Origin: Orientallactaga sibirica
Taxonomy: Eukaryota > Chordata > Mammalia > Rodentia > Dipodidae
DNA: 64,000 nucleotides
Assembly: GCA_036365145.1 (NCBI GenBank)
Contig: JAEOAD010000015.1
Location: 39,935,001-39,999,000 of the forward strand
Direction of reading: 5' to 3'
Position numbers and translations under genes: made by a program. The notes under the pieces are model-generated. The model had not been told where the DNA came from, searched no databases, and worked only from the letters and a program-made list of their open reading frames with translations. Below are positions 44,496 through 55,510 of this stretch, piece by piece; the first letter of the stretch is position 1, and the number at the start of each line of letters is the position of its first letter.

Positions 44496-44660
44496 ATAGT
44501 TATGATGCATCAACTTTAAAATCACCAAAAATTACAAAAATATGTTATATGCTCTCAGATACACATGTCAACAATATAACATTTCTACTCAGAATATTTA
44601 ACTCAAATCTATCATGAGAACACAAGCAATTGATAGGATTGTAAATTGCTCCAACCATTT
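44496..44660. other. Intergenic sequence, unassigned
   Basis: AT-rich, no features. Confidence 0.35.
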
Positions 44661-44824
44661 TTTTATTTTTTAACTTTTATTGACAACTTTCCTAAATATA
44701 GCCAATATACTATGATCATAATCCCCTCCCATCACCTTTTACCCTCCCAAATCTCCCCTCACTGACTCCCGTCTTCTTTCCAACTCTCTTCTGGGTTTTT
44801 GTTTTTATTGTTGTTCGTTTTGCT

Positions 44825-44985
44825 TTTTGGTTTGGTTTGTTTTTTCAGTGTAGGGTCTCTCTCTAGCCCAGGCTGATCTGTAATTTACTCTGTAATCTCT
44901 GGGTAGCCTCAAACTCACGGCAATCCTCCTACTTCTATCTCCCAAGTGCTGGAATTAAAGGTATGCACCACCATGCCTAGCCTTC
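44825..44985 (-). mobile_element. B1 SINE inside L1
   Basis: Minus-strand B1. The word tctcttctg lies on both sides. Confidence 0.92.
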
Positions 44986-45322
44986 TCTTCTGTTTTGATG
45001 TTATCATTTTTTCCTCCAATTATGCAGGTCTTGTATAGGTAGCATCAGTCACTGTGAGTTCATGAATATCAAGGCAACTTTGTGTCTGGTAGGCAGTATT
45101 GTAAGCATTCCTCCCATTCATTTGGTCTTACATTCTTTCTACTACCCCTTCTGCTATGGTTCCTGAGCCTTAAAGGGTGTGATAGAGATGTCTCATTTAG
45201 TGCTGAACACTTCACTATCACTTCTCAGCACTTTGGTGAGTTTTGAGTCACTCCAGTGGTCCCCACCATCTGAAAAGAGAAGCTTCTCTGACCAAAAGTG
45301 AGAATAGCATTAATATAGGAGA

Positions 45323-45326
<4 letters not shown>

Positions 45327-45369
<43 letters not shown>
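45327..45369. repeat. (AC)n microsatellite
   Basis: About 21 AC units. Confidence 0.98.
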
Positions 45370-45371
<2 letters not shown>

Positions 45372-45867
45372 TATATATACATATCCTTTTAGCCAGACAA
45401 CAGTAGTAGTTCCTCCCCGCCCCCACCCAGCCTAGAGCTTATGATTTCCCAAGCCTTAGGGTTTTGATTAGGTTTCAGTACCCAGCATGAATTGCCTCCC
45501 ATGGAGCAGTCTTCAAGCCCAATCAGAGAGAATTCAGCTTCCCTTATAACAATATGCCACAATTGCACCAGTTGACACATATGACCTGGCTGGCCAGCCA
45601 TAAAGGGTCCACTGTTAGCCAACACCATTGGTGACTTTTCTCCAACAGGCAACATAGCTCTTTGCAGCACCATGACAGCTAGTGGAGTCTTCAGCAACAG
45701 GGTCTTACTATCTAATTCTGGTGGGCAACCAAGAGCATTGGCAATAACCTGTAATGTTTTGGGAGCAAAAGGAGCCTCCCTAACCAACAACTTGCTGGAA
45801 GGTATACTACCCCTTGGCTCAACCATTTTAAATCAAAATTGAAAGACATTTTAAAAGCAACTAGTGG

Positions 45868-46065
45868 TGGGCTGGAGGGATGGCTTAGCAGTCAAGGCAT
45901 TTGCCTGAAAAGCCAAAGGATGCAGGTTCGATTCCCCAGGACCCGTGTTAGCCGGGTGCACACACATCTGGAGTTCGTTTGCAGCAGCTGGAGGCCCTGG
46001 TGTGCCCATTCTCTCTGTTGGTCTCTCTCCCCCCTCTCTGTTAAATAAATTAATAATTAATTAAT
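45868..46065 (+). mobile_element. B2 SINE with target duplication
   Basis: B2 (ggctggagggatggcttagcag). The word aaagcaactagtgg lies before it and again after it at about 46067-46080. Confidence 0.94.
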
Positions 46066-46080
46066 TAAAGCAACTAGTGG

Positions 46081-46312
46081 CTAGAAAGATGGCTTAGTGG
46101 TTAAGGTGTTTGCCTGCAAAGCCAAAGACCTCAGTTTGATTCTCCAGGACCCACATAAGCCAGATGCACGAAGTGGCACATGCGTCTGGAGTCCATTTGC
46201 AGTGGCTGGAAGCCTTGACGACCCCATTCTCTCCCTCTCCCTCCCTCCTCTCTCTCTCTCTCTCTGCCTCTTTCCCTCTCTCATTCTCTCAAATAAATAA
46301 AATTTTTTAAAG
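46081..46312 (+). mobile_element. B2 SINE, adjacent to previous
   Basis: It starts right after the second copy of aaagcaactagtgg. Its own 3' flank reads aaagcaatagt, so both B2s used nearly the same target. Confidence 0.93.
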
Positions 46313-46671
46313 CAATAGTTTGTACTTCCAAAAATTTCATGAAAGACAAAATTCATCTAAGTCAATGACAATCTAAAGAATATTCTAGATTAAAGAAAAA
46401 AATACAGTGTGAGATCTTTGGTTGTGTCCTAAAGGACATGAACAGTAAAAATATGCATTATATATTAAGGAATGATAATGAATCAGTGTTAAATGTGCTC
46501 ATTCAGAAGAACACCCTCAAGAATAAAGTACATAATTTGAAAGTCAGCCTTGAATGATTCAAAATAAAAGAAGACATTGATACTTGCATAAACACATAGA
46601 GCTAAAGCAAATGCTGCAAGGCCATGTTGGTGTTGGCTTACTATTCTTTTTTAATCTTTCTTTAATTTTAA
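46313..46671. other. Intergenic sequence, unassigned
   Basis: AT-rich. It may be old L1, but the match is too weak to assign. Confidence 0.35.
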
Positions 46672-46886
46672 TTTAATTTTATTTATTTGAGAGAGAGAGA
46701 TAGAGGCAGAGAGGGAAAGAGAGAGAGGGAGATAATGGGTGTGCCAGGGCCTTCAGCCACTATAAATGAACTCCAGATTCATGCGCTACCTTGTGCATCT
46801 GGCTTACATGGGTCCTGGGAAATCAAACCTAGCTCCTTTGGCTTTTCAGGCAAGTGCCTTAACCACTAAGCCATCTCTCCAGCCCA
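46672..46886 (-). mobile_element. B2 SINE
   Basis: Minus-strand B2 ending ctaagccatctctccagccc, with ttactattctt on both sides. Confidence 0.93.
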
Positions 46887-46899
46887 GTTTACTATTCTT

Positions 46900-47785
46900 A
46901 TAGATATTCTATGGTCCTGTCATTTTTTCCAAAATAAACAGCTGAGAAAAAACTTTGCTGAAAGATATTAAAGAATAGCTAAATAAATGAAGGCAATATT
47001 TGTCTCAGGTTCTTGCTTAATATGGCTAAACACAGACTCAACCTCACTAGTAAATAAATGAAAATTGGAATTTATTGTGGTGTTTGATTTATCTCCATTC
47101 AATTTACAAAGATTGGAGAGAATGGCAATAGCAAGTGTTAGAGAGACCAAGTCAACCATTTTGCTACATATTGTGTACATTGGCACAAGAATTTTGTAAA
47201 GTAATTTAGTGTCGTCTTATAAAGTTCACCACCTATAAACTCTACTTTAATATATATGCATAAGAATCCGTTGGTATATATGTAAGACATGCACCAGGAA
47301 ACATGAATGATAATATTTTAGCAGTACTATTTAGGATAGCAAAATATGCTACTTTGCAAAATGGCAATGACTTCAATGCTTATTGACAGGAAAATAGATA
47401 AATAAATTGTGATGTATTTTCTATATGCCAGCAAAATTGAAGCAACAATAGCCCATATAACAAATTGAGTGAATCTTAGTAACATTATTTTGAAATAAAA
47501 AAGTAAGTCACAGGGGTTAGGGAAATGGCTTAGAGGTTAAGGTATTTGCCTGCAAAGCCTAAGGACTCCAGTTCAATTCCCTAGGACCCACATAAGCCAG
47601 ATGTACAAGAGGGCACATGTGTCTGAGTTTGTTTGCAGTGGCTGGAGCCCCTGGCATACCCATTCTCTTTCTATCTGCCTCTTTCTCTCTCTCTCTAATA
47701 AATATATTTTTTAAAAAAGCAAGTCACAGAACATTATATGCAAAGAGATATCCTTTAGTTACACCCAAAAATTTTTAAGTGAAGG
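46900..47785 (+). mobile_element. Old L1 3' remnant, split by B2
   Basis: The order of words (ctcactagtaaataaatgaaaattgg, ggagagaatgg, ttggcacaag, gcagtactatttaggatagc) is that of an ancient L1 ORF2 C-terminus and 3' part. Confidence 0.65.
47515..47718 (+). mobile_element. B2 SINE inside old L1
   Basis: B2 flanked by aagtaagtcacag and aagcaagtcacag. Confidence 0.93.
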
Positions 47786-47787
47786 TA

Positions 47788-47985
47788 AGGCTGGGGAGAT
47801 GGTGCAGCAGTTTAAGGTACTTGCCTGCAAAGCCTGCCAGCCCAGGTTCAATTCCCCAGTACCAATGTAAAGCCAGACATACACAAAGTGACACGTATGT
47901 CTCAAGTTGGTTTGCAGTGGCAAGAGGCTCTGGTATGCTCAAGCAGGCTCACTCTCCCATAAATAAATTTTAAAATAAAATGCTA
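47788..47985 (+). mobile_element. B2 SINE (diverged)
   Basis: B2 body with ggttcaattccccagtaccaa and a degraded 3' half. Confidence 0.85.
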
Positions 47986-47995
47986 GGCATAAATA

Positions 47996-48147
47996 TTTGG
48001 TGGGGGGGTTCAAGGTAGGGTCTCACTCTAGCCCAGCTGACCTGGAATTCACTATGTAGTCTCAGGGTGGCCTTGAACTCATGGCGATTCTCCTACCTCT
48101 GCCTCCCTAGTGCTGGAATTAAAGGCATGTGCCACCACACCCGGCCT
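47996..48147 (-). mobile_element. B1 SINE
   Basis: Minus-strand B1. The word tgctaggcat flanks it (about 47980 and 48148). Confidence 0.94.
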
Positions 48148-48171
48148 GCTAGGCATATATTTTTAATATTT

Positions 48172-48367
48172 TCATTTATTATTTATTTATTTTTGAGAGA
48201 GAAAGAGGCAAAGTGAGTATGGGCACCCCAGGGCCTCTTGCCACTGCAAATGAATTCCTGACAGATGTGCCTCTTTGTACATCTGGATTTATGTAGTTAC
48301 TGGGGAATCAAACCAGGCCATCAGGCTTTGCAAGCAATGCCTTTAATGGCTGATCCATCTCTCCAGG

Positions 48368-48369
<2 letters not shown>
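48172..48369 (-). mobile_element. B2 SINE
   Basis: Minus-strand B2 (ttatttatttttgagagagaaag ... tgatccatctctccagg). Confidence 0.92.

Positions 48370-48414
<45 letters not shown>
48370..48414. repeat. (TG)n microsatellite
   Basis: About 21 TG units directly after the B2 head. Confidence 0.98.
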
Positions 48415-48415
<1 letters not shown>

Positions 48416-49489
48416 GATACTGAAAATACAAATTTCAGGATAGTGTTTGCCATGAGGAGAGGTTCTAGATGCATAAATGAAAATTATTATTATTGATATT
48501 ACTTGTTGGATTGGGTTGGATTGTGAGTTGAGGGAGAGTCTGCAGGAAGAATCAAAAGAGAAAGCAAAGGGAAGGGGAAGGGCAGGGGAGGGGAGGGAAG
48601 AGAAGGACAGCATCAGGAGTCAAGACTATAGATCAGTTACTTTTATTCATAGGAACCGGAGGGAGAAGAGGAAGAGAAACTTAAGCAATCTGAGAGGGAT
48701 GAGGAAGGCTTTCTGGAAACAGATACACCTAAGTTGGATATGAGATAGCAATAGAAATTAGACATTTGAAGAAAAAAGATACTTTTTCAGGAAGTCAACA
48801 TGGAAAGACAAAATGTCACAACCTAGGCCTGCCTATATGTTGCTGGATAACTACAGAGCAGAATGGGAACAAGAAACATGAAAAATAAGACTGAGCAGCC
48901 AGATAAGCCCTCAGCCAAGTACAAGAGCCTCAACTATAGTGCTAGGTGGAGCCTGGAACAGTATGACTAGAGCCTTCCAAGATATGGTCAGCCAGACTGC
49001 ACCAAAGCAGCTTTGACCTGGGGATCTCAACAGGGATGAGACCAGCACAAATCCCCCAAATCTTTTTGTTGTTGTTGTTGTTAGTTATGTATATAGTATG
49101 TATACAGCCATGATCGTTAGCCTTCTCCCTGTCCTTCCCCCATGGGAAATCCTCCAAATATTAACCATTTTCCACCAGATCCTCAGGCCCCTGAGTAGAG
49201 GCTCATATGTGCATGATGCTGGCTTTGATTCTTGCCAGTCCTGAGATCTAAGACGGGACTGCAGTTTTTCACTCAAGAGGTGGAAATGGAGCAGGGGAGC
49301 AAGAGAGAGAGGGAGGGAGGGAGACTTACACATCAGACCATGGACAAAACACTCAGCTTTGAACCCTGAGGAACCAAGGAGACAGAAAATCCTAGATCAG
49401 GAATCCACTGACCCTTACCTGACCTAGCATATTCCTCCCCTTGCATCTTCCTTGGTCTTCCTGCTTACAGGTGGTTCCTACTGGAACCT
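48415..49489. other. Intergenic sequence, unassigned
   Basis: Purine-rich at 48540-48610, with a (TTG)n run at 49064-49082. No exon or repeat family was assigned. Confidence 0.4.
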
Positions 49490-49960
49490 CCATTTTGCCC
49501 ACTCATTTCTACCAGAGCGACTTTACTAAATTGTCAATCTGACCATTACCCTGGCATTAGAAATCCTTCTGTGATGTTCCTAGCCTGGCATTCAAGGCCC
49601 TTTAAGACTTCAGCTTTTTTTTTTTTTTTTTTTTTGAGGTAGGGTCTCACTCTAGCCCAAGCTGACCTGAAATTCACTATGTAGTCTCAGGGTAGCCTCA
49701 AACTCACAGTAATCCTCCCACTCTACCTCCCAAGTGCTGGGATTAAAGGCGTGTGCCACCACACTCAACTAGTGAGCCTTTTTATAGCCTCTGTTCCTAC
49801 ACAGTTTTGCACCTGGCAAAGCTTTCCAGTTTACTTCTTGGATGCACCCAAGATGGGGATTAGAGGATTCCAAGGGCTTACTCCTCAGAATTCTTGTGCC
49901 TGCTTATCTCATTAGTGATATAACCTAGTCCCATAGCTCTAAATGAATTTCAGATGTCTC
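49490..49960 (+). mobile_element. L2 remnant, split by B1
   Basis: The order 'caatctgaccattaccctgg', 'attcaaggccctttaagactt' before the B1 and 'gcctctgttcctacacagtt' after it follows L2. Confidence 0.55.
49618..49780 (-). mobile_element. B1 SINE
   Basis: Minus-strand B1 with a long poly-T start (gaggtagggtctcactctag ... aggcgtgtgccaccacac). Confidence 0.94.
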
Positions 49961-50001
49961 TACCTAATACACTTAGGTTATCCTATAGACACCTCGAACT
50001 T

Positions 50002-50054
50002 AACTAGCATGCAGCAAAATACTTTACTTTAACTAGCATGCAGCAAAATACTTG
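50002..50054. repeat. 29-bp tandem duplication
   Basis: The word aactagcatgcagcaaaata occurs twice, 29 bases apart (starts 50002 and 50031). Confidence 0.95.
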
Positions 50055-50233
50055 TCCTACTCTTCTCAGAATTCTTCCCACCATCTCCCTCCTCTCAATC
50101 ATTAGCAAGTCTGGCCTTCCAGTTGCACAGACATTAATTCTTTCTGTTTCTTTTACATTCCCTATATAACTCGCCAGAAAATTCAGTCAACCATACCTTC
50201 AAAATATGTCCATAAATCAACTTATTTGCACCA

Positions 50234-51656
50234 TGTTGCAGTCAGGTTCTCATTGCTGGCAGAAATCACCTGACCAAGAGCAGCTTTTGGGGAAAAAAAA
50301 GGGTTTATTTTGGCTTTCAGACTCAATGGGGAAGCTCCATGATGGCAGGGGAAAATGATGGCATGAGCAGAGGGTGGACATCGCCCTCTGGCCAACATAT
50401 GGTAGACAATAGCAACAGGAGAATGTGCCAAACACTGCAAGAGGAAACTGGCTATAATACCCATAAGCCCACCCCCAACAATACACTGCCTCCAGGAGGC
50501 ATTAATTCCCAGATCTCCATCAGCTGAGAACCTAGCATTCAGAACACGTAAGTTTATGGGAGACACCTGAATCAAACCACCACATTCCACCCCTGGCCCC
50601 CATAAACTGATAACCATACATGATATAAAATGCAATGCATTTAGTCCATCTTTAAAAGTCCCCATAGTTTTTATCAATCCTAATGATGTTCAATCATTCC
50701 CATAGTCCAAGGTCTTTTAACTGAGCTATAATACCAAAAAATCCCCAAAAAACCCATATGGCTCAGAATAAATATTCACACTGCAAAAGATGGCATTGGG
50801 CAGAACAAAGTAATATTCAACCAATACAAGATTTAAACAGGGCAAACATCAAACTCTGTAGCTCCAAGTCCAACATTCTAGTCAATGACAAATCTCCAAG
50901 TCCGATAACTCTTAGAAGCAACAAGTTTCTGGAGTTCCAATTCCACCCCTCCAGCTTAATAGGCAGCATTTTCAACCCAAAGATTTCTTTTTTTTTTCCT
51001 TTGTCATATCCCTCTGCTCACAGTCTGTTTCTATGCAAAGCAACCCTGCACAAGTTCTCAGAACACAAGCATAGCAGCCAGCCTCTCACACAAGCTCATA
51101 AGCCAAACCTCACAGTCCATAGTTCTCACTGCATTCAGGTCTTTCAGCTCTGACCAGAATAGTCCATCGAGCTGTACTTACAGCACTGCAAGGCATCTCT
51201 TAGACCAAGGTTTCAAATCCTTCCATGTTCCTCTTGAAAATCACCTCCAAAAGGCTAAAGCCACACAGTCAGGTATCTAGCAGCAATGCCACTGTTGGTA
51301 TCAACTTTACTGTCACAATCAGGTTCACATTGCTGGCAGAAATCACCTGACCAAGAGCAGCTTTTGGGGAAAAAGGGTTTATTTCGACTTACAGACTCAA
51401 AGGGAAGTTCCATGATGACAGGGGAAAATGATGGCATGAGCAGAGGGTGGACATGATCCCCGGCCAATATATGGCAGACAACAGCAACAGGAGACTGTGC
51501 CAACACTGGCAAGGGGAAACTGACTATAATACCCATAAGCCCGCCCCCAATAATACACCACCTCCAGGAGGTGTTAATTCCCAAATCTCCATCAGCTGGG
51601 AACCTAGCATTCAGAACACCTAAGTTTATGGGGGACACTTGAATCAAACCACCACA
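50234..51656 (-). mobile_element. Complete small LTR element, class III-like, 5-bp target duplication
   Basis: Two direct repeats (50234-50584 and 51311-51656, roughly 90% alike by eye) start TGT and end ACA. They enclose 726 bases of non-coding internal sequence. The 5-mer cacca lies at 50229-50233 and 51657-51661. The minus strand carries the AATAAACCC signal in each LTR. Just inside the 5' LTR (51310 leftward) a 'ttgataccaacagtgg' segment is reminiscent of the tRNA-Leu-type primer site of ERVL/MaLR elements. There is no gag or pol frame, so it is non-autonomous. The 151- and 143-codon minus frames are LTR sequence. Confidence 0.8.
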
Positions 51657-51664
51657 CACCACTT

Positions 51665-51838
51665 CTACCTGGATCCAAATCACCATTATCTCTGTATTGT
51701 TGTGATAGCCTCTAAATTCATTTCCCTGCTTCTGTCCTTATCCCTTAACCCCTTTGATTTTATTCTGAACATGAAAACCAGATCATTCCTATGAAAATAT
51801 TAAGAGATATCATAAAATCTTGGTATCAAAACTCTAAC
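51665..51838 (+). mobile_element. L2 remnant
   Basis: The text 'ctgattttattctgaacatgaaaaccagatcattc' and its context recall the mid-L2 region. Diverged. Confidence 0.45.
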
Positions 51839-51842
51839 AGAA

Positions 51843-51992
51843 AGCCAGGTGTAGTGGCACACACCTTTTATCCCTGCTCTCAGGAAGTAGAGGTAGGAGG
51901 ATCGCCATGAGTTTCAAGGCTACCCTGAGATTACATAGTGAATTTCAGGTGAGCCTGGCTATATCAAGACCCTGTCCTGATAAGAAAAATAA
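51843..51992 (+). mobile_element. B1 SINE (diverged)
   Basis: B1 (gccaggtgtagtggcacacacc ... tcaagaccctgtcctgataag). Confidence 0.88.
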
Positions 51993-52007
51993 AAACCTCT
52001 AGTGGGA

Positions 52008-52070
52008 AATTGAGGAGATGGCTCAGTCAGTAAAGTGCTTGCTGACCACATCTGATCATTTTGGGAGTCA
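52008..52070 (+). mobile_element. ID-type SINE fragment
   Basis: The text ttgaggagatggctcagtcagtaaagtgcttgctgacc is an ID head without its B box. Confidence 0.65.
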
Positions 52071-52220
52071 TGGAACATTGTAAATATCCTGTGAACATCA
52101 TGCTCACTTTGTTTTCCTTCCCTTGTGGCTCCTAGTCCTCTGCTAACATCTATCTAGACAGTTGTTTTCAATATTTTTCCAATTTTCCAGTTGTCTATGC
52201 AGGATAGAAAGTCCTGTACC

Positions 52221-52350
52221 CACCGGGCGTGGTGGCGCACGCCTTTAATCCCAGCACTCGGGAGGCAGAGGTAGGAGGATCACCGTGAGTTCTTGAGAAT
52301 ACAGAGTGAATTCCAGGTCAACCTGGGCTACAGTGAGACCCTACCTTGAA
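52221..52350 (+). mobile_element. B1 SINE with 15-bp target duplication
   Basis: Near-consensus B1 with a short internal deletion. The 15-mer agaaagtcctgtacc is at 52206-52220 and again at about 52562-52576, beyond the GGAA array, which is therefore its tail. Confidence 0.96.
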
Positions 52351-52561
52351 AGAAAGAAAGAGAGAAAGAAAGAGAGAGAGAAAGAAAGGAAGGAAGGAAG
52401 GAAGGAAGGAAGGAAGGAAGGAAGGAAGAAGGGAGGGAGGGAGGGAGGGAGGGAAGAAGGAAAGAAAGAAAGAGGGAAGGAAGGAAGGAAGGAAGGAAGG
52501 AAGGAAGGAAGGAAGGAAGGAAGGAAGGAAGGAAGGAAGGAAGGAGAAAGAAAAGAAAGAC
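52351..52561. repeat. (GAAA)n/(GGAA)n microsatellite, about 210 bp
   Basis: A GAAA tract passes into two long GGAA tracts with a GGGA interlude, all inside the target duplication of the B1. Frames across it are artefacts. Confidence 0.98.
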
Positions 52562-52785
52562 AGAAAGTCCTGTACCAGTTCTCAATCTTGTCAGAACCTG
52601 AGCTGCAATTTCCCAGAAATATTCAGTCTTCTTGTTCTGCTTCATTTTTCTCCTTAATACTCATTATTTATCACTTAAGTACTTAGCTGTCTTGGTAATT
52701 GTTCCCTTCATTAGAATTTATGTCCCATGCAAAGATATTTTAAAACTTTTTGTTGATAACCTCCATACATATATACAATATGCCA

Positions 52786-52838
52786 TGAGTCACGAATTCA
52801 AGGCCAGCCTGAGACTACATAGTTAATTCCAGGTCAGC
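52786..52838 (+). mobile_element. B1 central fragment
   Basis: Only the B1 middle is present (cgaattcaaggccagcctgagactacatag to ccaggtcag). Both ends are absent. Confidence 0.75.
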
Positions 52839-54170
52839 ATTTGGTATTCAGATCCCAGAGAGAGGATTCCAAGATCTTGGAGAGCTTCAGTCCAGACATC
52901 AGAAGACTTGCAGGATCCGGCTGACCAGATGCCATTGCAGACAACTGCCTCTGCCCCATTGCTAGAGGATTCTCAGTCTGAGGTCCCCTGGTAAGAATGT
53001 TGCATCTGCAACACAAAAGGGCCGCTGACCCTGGCCAGGCATCTCTCTTGCCTAGGGTTTCTGGTGACCATAGGCTGTATCTATAAAATGGTTCCTGAAA
53101 GTAGTACCCTCACCTGTCAATTCTCAGTCCTTCGGGGAAGTGCTGGTGAACTTTCCAATAAAACTATCTGTGATGGTGGAATGAACTAGTCTATGCTTTC
53201 CCATAACCACGTGCCACATATGGTTACTAAGCAAGGAGCTAGTGATGCTGAGAGAAAAACTTAACATCTTTATTTTATTTTAATGAAGCTAACATATACA
53301 TTTAACTTGATACGTACATGGTTAGTGGCCACTGAATTTAGGCAAAGCCACTCTAGAAATAGAAAGGGACAAATAAAAATGGAATGACTGCACCATGATT
53401 TGGGGCTTCAAAAGTACTGTCACAATCATGGTCCTGGGAGGTAAATTATTTATTCAACTTATAGCAAGCCAGAGAAATCAAAACAGCTTCCTACTGACAG
53501 AGCTAGAATTACAAGCATTACTTAATGTCAGCTCTCATGAGTCCAAAGCTCTGCCCATACCTTTAACAACACTGTCCACTTATGTAACCAGCATGTATCT
53601 ATTGAGTCATTGTAACTAGGTACATACCTCTGGGATAAACACTTCAAGACAAATCAGACACATGCCCAGGCTTTGGGTGGGAATCTCCAGATTAAGGCAG
53701 TATAATTGCCATAGTAAGATACTTGTTTAAAAATTACCTTGACCTTCTTCCAGGAAACTCAAAGCACTTTTTTATAAATACCATTTACATATCATGCCTC
53801 CCCAGGTTATATTTCAGGCCCCAATCTCTGCCCAGAACTCCCAATGGATATACCAAGCACCTACTGGAATTCAAATTAAGTATCAAGTTGGCTTCCTTGG
53901 GCTTCCCCAAATCTTCCCCTTCTCGGTAAATGGCAAGGCTCTTCCCACTGTTTTATCCCAATCTGCGAGAGTCATCCATATCTCATCATTTTTTCCACAC
54001 CTTTCATTCAATCCATTATCAAATGTTGTTATCCTTATCTTCAAAAGCATCCAGAATGCTAGCCATTCCTCCACTGCTGCCAAATTTGTCTGTCATTGAT
54101 TATGTTTTGAGGGAGAATAGCAGGTCCAAGAAAGAGGAGCTGAGATGAAATGTCCTGTTAAGAGTTAAAG
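52839..54170. other. Intergenic sequence, unassigned
   Basis: About 1.3 kb without a recognised repeat or exon. Frames of 60-101 codons lack recognisable domains. Confidence 0.4.
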
Positions 54171-54183
54171 CTTATTAGGAGAG

Positions 54184-54693
54184 TTGGAAGCACTATGCCA
54201 AGATGGCATAGTGGAGTCCAAAACCAGAGAGAGGAACCTTGAAATCCAAAGAATAAAGGAAGCTTCATATATATATATATATTTTTTTTTATTTATTTAT
54301 TTATTTTTTTTTCCAGAAGAGGTGGAAAGTTCTACTCCACATGACTCAGCCTACATGCTAGCTGCCAAAGAGGCATTGGATAGGTGCAAGGCCATTACCC
54401 AGATGGCTTTGGGTTTCCCTGAAAACGAGGGGGCTGTTTTGCTGCGCCTAAAGGCAAGGGTAAGAGGTTGGAGTGAGGCAAAAAGGCACATAGATAAGAG
54501 AGTAAAGTTATATTCAAGGTTGCCTCAGCTCAGACAACAGGGGGCTAGGCTTGTCCACCTGGCCTGGGTCTGGGGCAGCAGGGGAACTCTTAAAGTGACC
54601 ACATCTGTTCTAACAATCATCATCATCTCTAGCTGTAGTGGAACAAAGCTGTTTCCTATGGCCCTCACTTTTCCTGATTCTTTTATCCACTAA
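54184..54693 (+). other. 169-codon frame with a splice-acceptor-like start, function unknown
   Basis: A T-rich tract at 54284-54312 followed by ccag looks like a 3' splice site. A 125-codon open stretch follows, rich in Ala, Glu, Lys and Arg at first (about 54318-54500), then hydrophobic. I recognise no family, the upstream part crosses a (TA)n/T-run, and L2-like sequence begins near its end. Chance is the likeliest explanation. Confidence 0.15.
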
Positions 54694-55040
54694 ATAGCCA
54701 GAGAGATCATTTTAAAAAACTGAAAAGACAGAATTTATTCTTCTCAGCTAAAAGCCCTAATGGTTTCCCAAAGTCCCATATAAGGCTTATAAGGTCTGTC
54801 CCTAGATGTCTCTCTGACTTCTTTTTTTTTTTTTTTTTTTTTTTTTTGCCACCATCAGGTCTAGCCACACCCAGTTTTCCTGGTCACTCTTTTCAGCCAT
54901 TGCACTGCTCATTCCCTGGTTTTCTCAGGACCTCTGAGCAAAGGTCCCTTTATTAAACAAAGAAACACTCCCATGACCTTATCATGTTTCAGTTTTCCTC
55001 ATAACCCTCATCACCCCACTAGGAGTAGATGGGCAGACAA
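54690..55040 (+). mobile_element. L2 remnant with poly-T insertion
   Basis: The order 'aaaagccctaatggtttccc', 'ataaggtctgtccctagatg', 'tcctggtcactcttttcag' follows L2. A T-run of about 26 lies at 54822-54847. Confidence 0.55.
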
Positions 55041-55152
55041 AATAAAAGAAGCCCAACTGAATTTGAATTTCAAATAAACAAGGAATCTTTTTTTCCAACA
55101 TGAGGATGCCTCAGATGTCGGTTAGACTCTTGCTTTAAAAAATGCTATTTAA

Positions 55153-55315
55153 GCCGGGCGTGGTGGCGCACGCCTTTAATCCCAGCACTCGGGAGGCATA
55201 GGTAGGAGGATCGCCGAGAGTTCGAGGCTACCCTGAGACTACATAGTGAATTTCAGGTCAGCCTGAGCCAGAGTGAGACCCTACCTCAAAAAACCAAAAC
55301 CAAAAAAAAAAAAAA
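55153..55315 (+). mobile_element. B1 SINE, young
   Basis: Near-consensus B1 (gccgggcgtggtggcgcacg ... accctacctcaaaaaacc) with an A-rich tail. The word gctattta lies on both sides. Confidence 0.95.
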
Positions 55316-55389
55316 AAAGCTATTTATCTGAAATCCAAATTTTACCAGTGTCCTGTATTTTATTTGCTAAACCTGGCAATTGTATTCAG

Positions 55390-55510
55390 GAGAGCAAAAA
55401 ACTGTGGTTATTTTTGTTGATTGCTTTATCCTCAGCGGTAGCACAGCCTTGAAACATCGCTTTCAACTTACTGACTAAATGAAGGAATGAACGAGTGAAT
55501 GAATGAAGTG
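55390..55510 (+). mobile_element. L2 3' end relic
   Basis: The text 'tatcctcagcggtagcacagcc' and the final gaatgaatgaag stretch fit the L2 3' terminus. Confidence 0.55.

Larger units (their letters stand above)
44665..45835 (-). mobile_element. L1 3' UTR, reversed, split by B1 and (AC)n
   Basis: It starts with the reversed L1 tail (aacttttattgacaactttcc) and runs through the 3' UTR to cctaaccaacaacttgctgg. It contains a minus-strand B1 (44825-44985) and an (AC)n run (45327-45369). The 145-codon frame at 45389-45826 is 3' UTR, not a gene. Confidence 0.87.

Noticed and set aside
45389..45826. 145-codon minus-strand frame
   Set aside because: It lies wholly in reversed L1 3' UTR, and the same sequence elsewhere in the window is not open.
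50002..50054. CRISPR-like repeat
   Set aside because: Only two copies in tandem with no spacer series, in a mammalian genome.
50222..51686. Two similar minus-strand frames of 151 and 143 codons
   Set aside because: Their similarity reflects the two LTRs of one element, not a gene pair.
52306..52686. Frames rich in Lys/Glu/Gly or Leu/Pro/Ser
   Set aside because: They cross the GGAA array grown from a B1 tail.
1..55500. Exons of a cytochrome P450 family 4 gene, expected near EFCAB14 in other mammals
   Set aside because: I recognised no P450 exon in either strand of the upstream region. The neighbour, if present, is outside the window.
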